NCBI GenBank assembly: GCA_002453475.1
Contig: DKGY01000053.1
Span: forward strand, 45,746 to 65,200
Direction: 5' to 3'
DNA length: 19,455 bases
From: Clostridium sp. UBA6758
GTDB lineage: Bacteria > Bacillota > Clostridia > Clostridiales > Clostridiaceae
The position numbers and the translations under genes were made by a program. Numbering within the stretch: position 1 is the stretch's first letter; every line of letters begins with the position of its first letter. Below the pieces are notes generated by a model. The model was not told where the DNA came from, ran no database searches, and saw only the letters and a list, made by a program, of their open reading frames with translations. This document shows, one piece after another, positions 14,634 to 19,455 of this stretch.

Positions 14634-15338
14634 ATGAGGGAGAATGAATTAAGGTCATATCTAAAAAGTCTAGGGGCATCATTGGTTGGATTTGCAGATT
14701 TAAATAACGTTAATACTTCATTGCATAAGAATCTAAAGTATGGTATTGTATTTGCAATAAAATTTAACCCTGAAATTATACAGGGTATTCATGAAGGGCC
14801 AACAAAAGAATATTATGAGGAATATAAAAAAATAAACAAAGAACTTGATGATATTGCTATGTCCTGTGTAAAATACATAGAGAAGCAAGGATATAGTGCA
14901 TTAGCTCAAACTTCAACATATGTTACTAGTGATGAAAATTTGACTACTTATTTACCTCATAAGACAGTTGCTACACGGGCAGGAATGGGTTGGATTGGCA
15001 AAAATGCTCTTTTAATTACTCAACAATATGGTAGTGCAGTTCGTATCTCTTCAGTACTAACTGATATGCCAGTCATACCAGATATGCCTATCAATGATTC
15101 TAGGTGCGGAAAATGTAGTAAGTGTGTTGATGCTTGCCCAGCAACAGCAATAAAAGGTACGTTATGGAATATAAATTCAACAAGAGAAGAACTATTAGAT
15201 CCTTTTAAATGTCGTAAGAAAGCAAGAGAACTATTAAAACAAAGAGTAGGAGTGGAAATGTCTTTATGTGGAAAGTGTATTGAGGTATGTCAATATACAC
15301 AGCAATATATTAAAAGAAATTCCAATAGGTGTGATTAG
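14634..15338 (+). CDS. Short QueG-like double 4Fe-4S cluster protein (COG1600-type)
   Basis: This 234-residue protein resembles the epoxyqueuosine reductase family. An N-terminal cobalamin-binding-type domain (residues 1 to about 150) includes RAGMGWIGKNALLITQQYGS, and a bacterial ferredoxin domain has clusters C158, C161, C164, C168 and C193, C212, C215, C219. True QueG is about 350-390 residues with a C-terminal HEAT extension and a catalytic Asp in a D-[ST]-x-P-x-x-E motif ahead of the GWIGKN segment; here that stretch is YLPHKTVATRAG, without Asp, and the extension is absent. It is therefore more likely a paralogous corrinoid/iron-sulfur reductase than a queuosine enzyme. The ATG follows AGGAGA (14621-14626). 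No partner gene is adjacent, and the upstream Nudix fragment is a remnant. Confidence 0.75.
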   Translation: MRENELRSYLKSLGASLVGFADLNNVNTSLHKNLKYGIVFAIKFNPEIIQGIHEGPTKEYYEEYKKINKELDDIAMSCVKYIEKQGYSALAQTSTYVTSDENLTTYLPHKTVATRAGMGWIGKNALLITQQYGSAVRISSVLTDMPVIPDMPINDSRCGKCSKCVDACPATAIKGTLWNINSTREELLDPFKCRKKARELLKQRVGVEMSLCGKCIEVCQYTQQYIKRNSNRCD

Positions 15339-15360
15339 AATATTTTTAAAATATTTAAGT

Positions 15361-15410
15361 AAGAGATAAGAAGGCTAACTAAATCAATGTTACCTGATTT
15401 TCTCTTTTTT
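15361..15410 (+). terminator. Weak terminator candidate after the QueG-like gene
   Basis: AAGAGA (15361-15366) can pair with TCTCTT near 15400-15406, with an inner AGG/CCT and a large internal loop, followed by a T-run. The stem is interrupted, so it is only a candidate. Confidence 0.4.
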
Positions 15411-15825
15411 ATTTTGAAGAAAGTTAGAGAGAAAATTAAAAATAAAATAATATAACTCTAAGTTAAATTTCATTAAATTCAATGTTTTTAGCTTTTTATG
15501 TTTTTATGTTCTTGCACCCTTCAGCCATTTATATAATTAAAGTTAAGCCTTCTAGAGTAAAACTGTACTTCAATAAATAATTAGATTTCACTAATACTAT
15601 TTTTATAATTATAAATAAACATTTATGTATAAATATGCTATTTAAGTAAAAATGGTGTTATACTATATACATATTTAGTTAGATAATTTAATAAATTCAA
15701 TAACATTAGTATAGTGTAAACTACTACTGAGGTGAATAGACAATAGATATGTAATATTGTTTCAGAGGGGAGGATTCAATATTATAAAATTCTGATATAA
15801 ACAAGTATATAAATGGGGGAAAATT
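15411..15825. other. AT-rich leader region before the ABC transporter genes
   Basis: No gene was recognised. A segment TTTTGAAGAAAGTT (about 15412-15425) resembles the repeat seen at 11487 and 14305. TATACT at 15659-15664 is a possible -10 without a good -35. An inverted repeat TAGTA...TACTA lies at 15707-15726. A strong ribosome-binding-like GAGGGGAGG (15765-15773) has no ATG, GTG or TTG suitably placed after it; the true ABC gene RBS is GGGGGA just before 15826. I searched this stretch for a small peptide precursor that the exporter might carry and saw none. Confidence 0.45.
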
Positions 15826-17613
15826 ATGAGATTAGAAAGTAGAAACTATAATACAGGGGATATAATTAAAATTCCATTTAAATTTGCACCAGCACAGGCT
15901 ATATTAATAGCGCTACAAAAACTTTTGGATGGTGTAGTTCCAACTCTACAAATTTTGGCTACCGCTAAGTTTCTAGATACTGCAATTTTAATATTTAAAC
16001 AAGAAAAAGGCATTAAAGATATAGTAATGCCGTTATTATTTGTGATAATTCTTTTAGCTTATGACTGGATTTCGAAGCAGTTATCAAAGTTTGCAGAGGT
16101 TCAGATTAAAAACAGATTAAGAGGTGAATTTAGGGTAAGTATTGTAGAAAAAATAGCAACCCTAAAATATAAGTATATAGAAAATCAGGATAGTTGGGAT
16201 TTGATATCCAGAGTCATAAAAGAGCCAGAAGTTCAATGTACTAAGGCTTATATTTCTTCTTTAGATATGATAGCAATGATTTTAAAAATATTAGGAATAT
16301 TAGTAGTTTTATTTACTCAAGTATGGTGGTCCGCGATTTTAATTGTTTTAATTTCAGTACCTCTATTTTTTATAGCTTTAAAAAGTGGAAAGGAAACTTA
16401 TGAAGCAAATAGAGAAGTAGAGAAGAATAAAAGAAGAGTTAAATACCTAGAAGAAGTGTTAAACGGTCGTGAGACAGTGGAAGAAAGAACCTTGTTTGGC
16501 TATTCTGATAAGATTAATGACCAGTGGCATAAAGAGTTTGAAACTGCTAGAAAGCATGAACTTAAGGTAAGTCTTAAATGGTACGTCAATATGAAAACCG
16601 GTGGGGTTATTATTGCAATTTTATCTGTATTAATAGTTTTAATTTTAATAGGGCCTGTAACTAGTGGAATTTTATCCATAGGAATGTTTATGTCCATTGT
16701 TAATAGCGTATTTGAATTAATAAACTATTTAGCTTGGAGCCTTCCTGAGTATGGAGATAATTTAGCAAAGAATAAAGAATATCTTGTTGACTTAACTAAC
16801 TTTTTAAAATTGGAAGGCGATGAAGGATACTTATTGAGACCAGCGAAGGAAGTGAGTAAATTAAAGTCCTTAGAGTTTAGAAATGTATCTTTTAAATATC
16901 CAGGTATAGAAAAGTATATTTTAAAGGATATGTCTTTTGTCATAGAAGAAGGAAGGCATTATGCTTTTGTAGGTACTAATGGAGCTGGTAAGACTACCAT
17001 AACTAAGCTTATAACTGGCCTATATGAGGATTTTGAAGGAGAAATTTTAATAAATGGGAAATCTATAAAGGCTTTTGGACAAGAAGAGTTAAAAGCAATG
17101 TGCTCTGTAGTATATCAAGATTTTGCAAGATATTATATTTCTTTTAGAGATAATATTTTATTAGGAGATATTAATAGCTTTGATAACCTAGATAATATGA
17201 ATAAGGCTATAGAAACTGTTGAACTGCAAGATGTTGTTGGAGGATTACCTTTAGGTATAAGTTCAAACCTTGGAAAAATTAAAAATGATGGTGTAGATTT
17301 GTCAGGAGGACAGTGGCAACGTATAGCTATGGCAAGAGGAATTGTAAGTACGGCATCTATTAGAATTTTAGATGAGCCAACTGCAGCTTTAGATCCTATA
17401 AGCGAAAGTAATGTCTATGAAAAGTTTGAAGAGATAAGTAGGGGGCAAACTACTATATTTATAAGTCATAGGCTTGGCTCAACAAAGATTGCAGATGAAA
17501 TCTTTGTTATAGGAGATGGGACTATTATAGAAAGTGGTTCCTATGAAGAGCTTATGAAGAAAAATGGGGTTTATACAAAGATGTATGAAAGTCAAAGGAG
17601 TTGGTATATATAA
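15826..17613 (+). CDS. ABC half-transporter (permease plus ATPase), exporter type, first of a pair
   Basis: This 595-residue protein has an N-terminal transmembrane domain (residues 1 to about 320, about 5-6 helices) fused to an ATP-binding domain. ATPase motifs are Walker A GTNGAGKTT from residue 383, Q-loop YQDFARYYISFRDNI, signature LSGGQWQR from 492, Walker B ILDEPTAALD with the Asp at 516, and H-loop ISHRLGS with His548. All are intact. The ABCB-type fold exports peptides, lipids or drugs. The signature LSGGQWQR and the YQDF Q-loop are typical of clostridial half-transporters near peptide or bacteriocin loci, but no peptidase domain and no precursor gene is seen, so the substrate is unknown. 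The ATG follows GGGGGA. The stop overlaps the next gene's ATG, indicating a heterodimer with tight coupling. Confidence 0.9.
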   Translation: MRLESRNYNTGDIIKIPFKFAPAQAILIALQKLLDGVVPTLQILATAKFLDTAILIFKQEKGIKDIVMPLLFVIILLAYDWISKQLSKFAEVQIKNRLRGEFRVSIVEKIATLKYKYIENQDSWDLISRVIKEPEVQCTKAYISSLDMIAMILKILGILVVLFTQVWWSAILIVLISVPLFFIALKSGKETYEANREVEKNKRRVKYLEEVLNGRETVEERTLFGYSDKINDQWHKEFETARKHELKVSLKWYVNMKTGGVIIAILSVLIVLILIGPVTSGILSIGMFMSIVNSVFELINYLAWSLPEYGDNLAKNKEYLVDLTNFLKLEGDEGYLLRPAKEVSKLKSLEFRNVSFKYPGIEKYILKDMSFVIEEGRHYAFVGTNGAGKTTITKLITGLYEDFEGEILINGKSIKAFGQEELKAMCSVVYQDFARYYISFRDNILLGDINSFDNLDNMNKAIETVELQDVVGGLPLGISSNLGKIKNDGVDLSGGQWQRIAMARGIVSTASIRILDEPTAALDPISESNVYEKFEEISRGQTTIFISHRLGSTKIADEIFVIGDGTIIESGSYEELMKKNGVYTKMYESQRSWYI

Positions 17614-19421
17614 TGGAAGGGAAAAGTAAAGATATTTCTTTTTTTAAGATAGTAAAAACTATAGGACCTATGATATTTAAATCATGTCCTATATTTACAA
17701 TGGTAGCTATATTAACTACAATACTTCATAGCTTTACTTATGTAGGAAATACTCTCATGACACAAAAGTTTTTTGATTCCATTACAGCTGCTTCATCAGG
17801 GAAAGTTGGGTTAAAAATAGTATATCTTATGCTAGGAGGACTATGTATTTCATTAGTTCTTACTCAAGTACTTAATGGAGTATCTAACTTTTTATCTAAT
17901 GCCTTAGTTAATAAGGCAAAAGGATTTATAGGTAAGATATTAAACCATAAAAGCTCAAAGTTAAATGCCTTAGATTTTGAAAATCCAACATTACTTGATG
18001 ATATTAATAAAGCTCAAAAGGGATTAGAGGGTGGACTTTGGATGTCTTTGATATTAATTATAATAGTAACCTTCTACATTCCATATTTTATTGTTATGGG
18101 TATATATCTTTATAAATTAAAGCCTATACTTTCTATTTCTATTATATTAATATTTATTCCTGTAGCTATATCACAATTAATTAGAATTAAGGTATTCACT
18201 AATTTAGAGGATAAGGTAGCTCCCATAAGAAGAGAATATGAACACTATGAGAAATGTATAATGGATAGAGAATATTATAAGGAAACAAGACTTTTAGGAG
18301 GATTCTTCTATTTCAAAAAAAGATATATAAGTACTTTAAATCTTATGAATAAAAATAATTGGCAAGCAGAAAAAAAATCAGGATTAGCAGAGCTAGCTAT
18401 GAAGATGTTAACTCTTATTGGTTATATGGGAGTTTTAGCACTCCTTGTATATGCACTTTTAGATGGTTCTATATCAATAGGTGCCTTTGGGGCAGTATTT
18501 TCATCTATAGGCTTTATGTTTTCTTTAATGAATGAGCTGATATGTATGCATATAGGAAACATGGCTGAAAATTTAGGTACAGTGAAAAACTTTATTAGAT
18601 TTTTAGAAATTCCTGAAAGAGAAGGGGAGGACATAGAAATTGTAGGAGTGCCTAGTATTGCAATTGATAATGTAAGTTTTACTTATCCAGGAACTGATAA
18701 AACTTCTTTAAAAGACATATCTTTAAAGGTGAATTCTGGAGAAACCATTGCCATAGTTGGAGAAAATGGAGCTGGTAAGAGTACTTTGGTTAGAATTATT
18801 ACAGGAATATATAGTCCTACTAAAGGCCATGCTTTAATAAATGGTATGGATATAGCTAAAATATCATCTAAAGAATTATATAAGACTACATCAGGGGTAT
18901 TTCAAAAATATCAAAGATATAAAATGACCTTAAGAGATAACATATCAATAAGTGATAGTTCTAATGAAATAAAGGAAGCACTACTAAAGGATGCCACAGT
19001 TAAAGCAGATTTTCAGGTTTCAAAGGAAAAGTTTGAAGAGGGATATGATACCATGCTATCTAGAGAGTTTGATGGTATAGATTTATCTGGTGGACAATGG
19101 CAAAGACTAGCTATAGCTAGGGGATTTTATAAGGATAGTAATATGATAATTCTAGATGAACCTACAGCAGCCATAGATCCAATAGAAGAAACTAAGATAT
19201 ATAAGAAGTTTAAAGAGATGTCTAAGGATAAAACAGCCATAATCGTTACTCATAGACTTGGATCTGCTAAGATTGCAGATAGAATAGTGGTTATGGACAA
19301 AGGTGAAATTGTACAAGTGGGTACTCATGATGAACTTATCAGTGTAGATGGAAAGTATAGTGAGATGTATGAAGCTCAAAGTAAGTGGTATTTAACTAAT
19401 AAGGAGGAAAAGGCAGTTTGA
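17613..19421 (+). CDS. ABC half-transporter (permease plus ATPase), exporter type, second of a pair
   Basis: This 602-residue protein has the same layout as its neighbour: a membrane domain (about 1-335) and an ATPase with Walker A GENGAGKST from residue 383, Q-loop FQKYQRYKMTLRDNI, signature LSGGQWQR from 491, Walker B ILDEPTAAID, and H-loop THRLGS. The motifs align almost position for position with the first protein, pointing to tandem duplication and a heterodimer. Both ATP sites look catalytically complete, unlike exporters with one degenerate site. A TTG at 17601 extends the frame by four codons, but the ATG at 17613 is preferred: it shares a base with the upstream stop (TAATG) and has AAGGAG at 17595-17600. 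The gene ends 34 bases before the window edge, so further operon genes may follow. Confidence 0.9.
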   Translation: MEGKSKDISFFKIVKTIGPMIFKSCPIFTMVAILTTILHSFTYVGNTLMTQKFFDSITAASSGKVGLKIVYLMLGGLCISLVLTQVLNGVSNFLSNALVNKAKGFIGKILNHKSSKLNALDFENPTLLDDINKAQKGLEGGLWMSLILIIIVTFYIPYFIVMGIYLYKLKPILSISIILIFIPVAISQLIRIKVFTNLEDKVAPIRREYEHYEKCIMDREYYKETRLLGGFFYFKKRYISTLNLMNKNNWQAEKKSGLAELAMKMLTLIGYMGVLALLVYALLDGSISIGAFGAVFSSIGFMFSLMNELICMHIGNMAENLGTVKNFIRFLEIPEREGEDIEIVGVPSIAIDNVSFTYPGTDKTSLKDISLKVNSGETIAIVGENGAGKSTLVRIITGIYSPTKGHALINGMDIAKISSKELYKTTSGVFQKYQRYKMTLRDNISISDSSNEIKEALLKDATVKADFQVSKEKFEEGYDTMLSREFDGIDLSGGQWQRLAIARGFYKDSNMIILDEPTAAIDPIEETKIYKKFKEMSKDKTAIIVTHRLGSAKIADRIVVMDKGEIVQVGTHDELISVDGKYSEMYEAQSKWYLTNKEEKAV

Positions 19422-19455
19422 TTTAGGAAACTTAGGCATCTGAAAATAAATAATA

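Noticed and set aside
15765..15790. RBS-like GAGGGGAGG considered as the start of a small peptide ahead of the exporter.
   Set aside because: No ATG, GTG or TTG follows at a suitable distance, and the nearest frame stops after a few codons.

Overview
The window is AT-rich, has strong AGGAGG-type ribosome binding sites, and carries gene families typical of anaerobic Firmicutes: a ferredoxin-linked 2-oxoacid oxidoreductase, a glmS ribozyme upstream of glmS, and a YhbD/YhbE/YhbF-like bactofilin cluster. It most likely comes from a Clostridium sensu stricto or a close relative. The species cannot be named from the sequence alone.

Layout. 1-2168: the 3' part of a three-subunit 2-oxoacid:ferredoxin oxidoreductase operon (alpha subunit cut by the window edge, then beta and gamma), closed by a terminator. 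2169-6232: a probable operon of two long bactofilin-like beta-helix proteins on either side of a MerR-like HTH protein, followed by a DHA3-type MFS exporter and a terminator. 6260-7775: glmM with its own promoter and terminator. 7788-8593 (minus strand): a two-gene module, an XRE repressor and a four-helix membrane protein, read from a near-consensus promoter flanked by an inverted repeat. 8594-9629: the long glmS leader containing a glmS ribozyme whose P1 loop holds a 138-nt insert of tandem hairpins. 9630-11456: glmS. 11457-12025: a tandem repeat, a hairpin plus terminator unit, and a second orphan terminator. 12026-13999: an S9 prolyl-oligopeptidase-type protein whose expected catalytic His position reads Tyr. 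14000-14633: a second copy of the hairpin plus terminator unit and a decayed Nudix fragment. 14634-15338: a short QueG-like double 4Fe-4S protein. 15826-19421: two translationally coupled ABC half-transporters, presumably a heterodimeric exporter.

Functional links. GlmM and GlmS catalyse steps of UDP-GlcNAc synthesis (GlmS makes GlcN-6-P, GlmM converts it to GlcN-1-P), and the ribozyme lets GlcN-6-P feed back on glmS mRNA. The bactofilin genes and the HTH gene between them look like one regulatory and structural unit. The promoter ahead of this cluster has a 21-bp spacer containing a dyad, an arrangement reminiscent of MerR-controlled promoters. No CRISPR array, tRNA, rRNA, insertion sequence or phage gene was seen. 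The most unusual items are the enlarged ribozyme P1 domain, the His-to-Tyr change in the S9 protein, the paired hairpin-terminator units, and the 17-residue periodic bactofilins with a shared C-terminal block.
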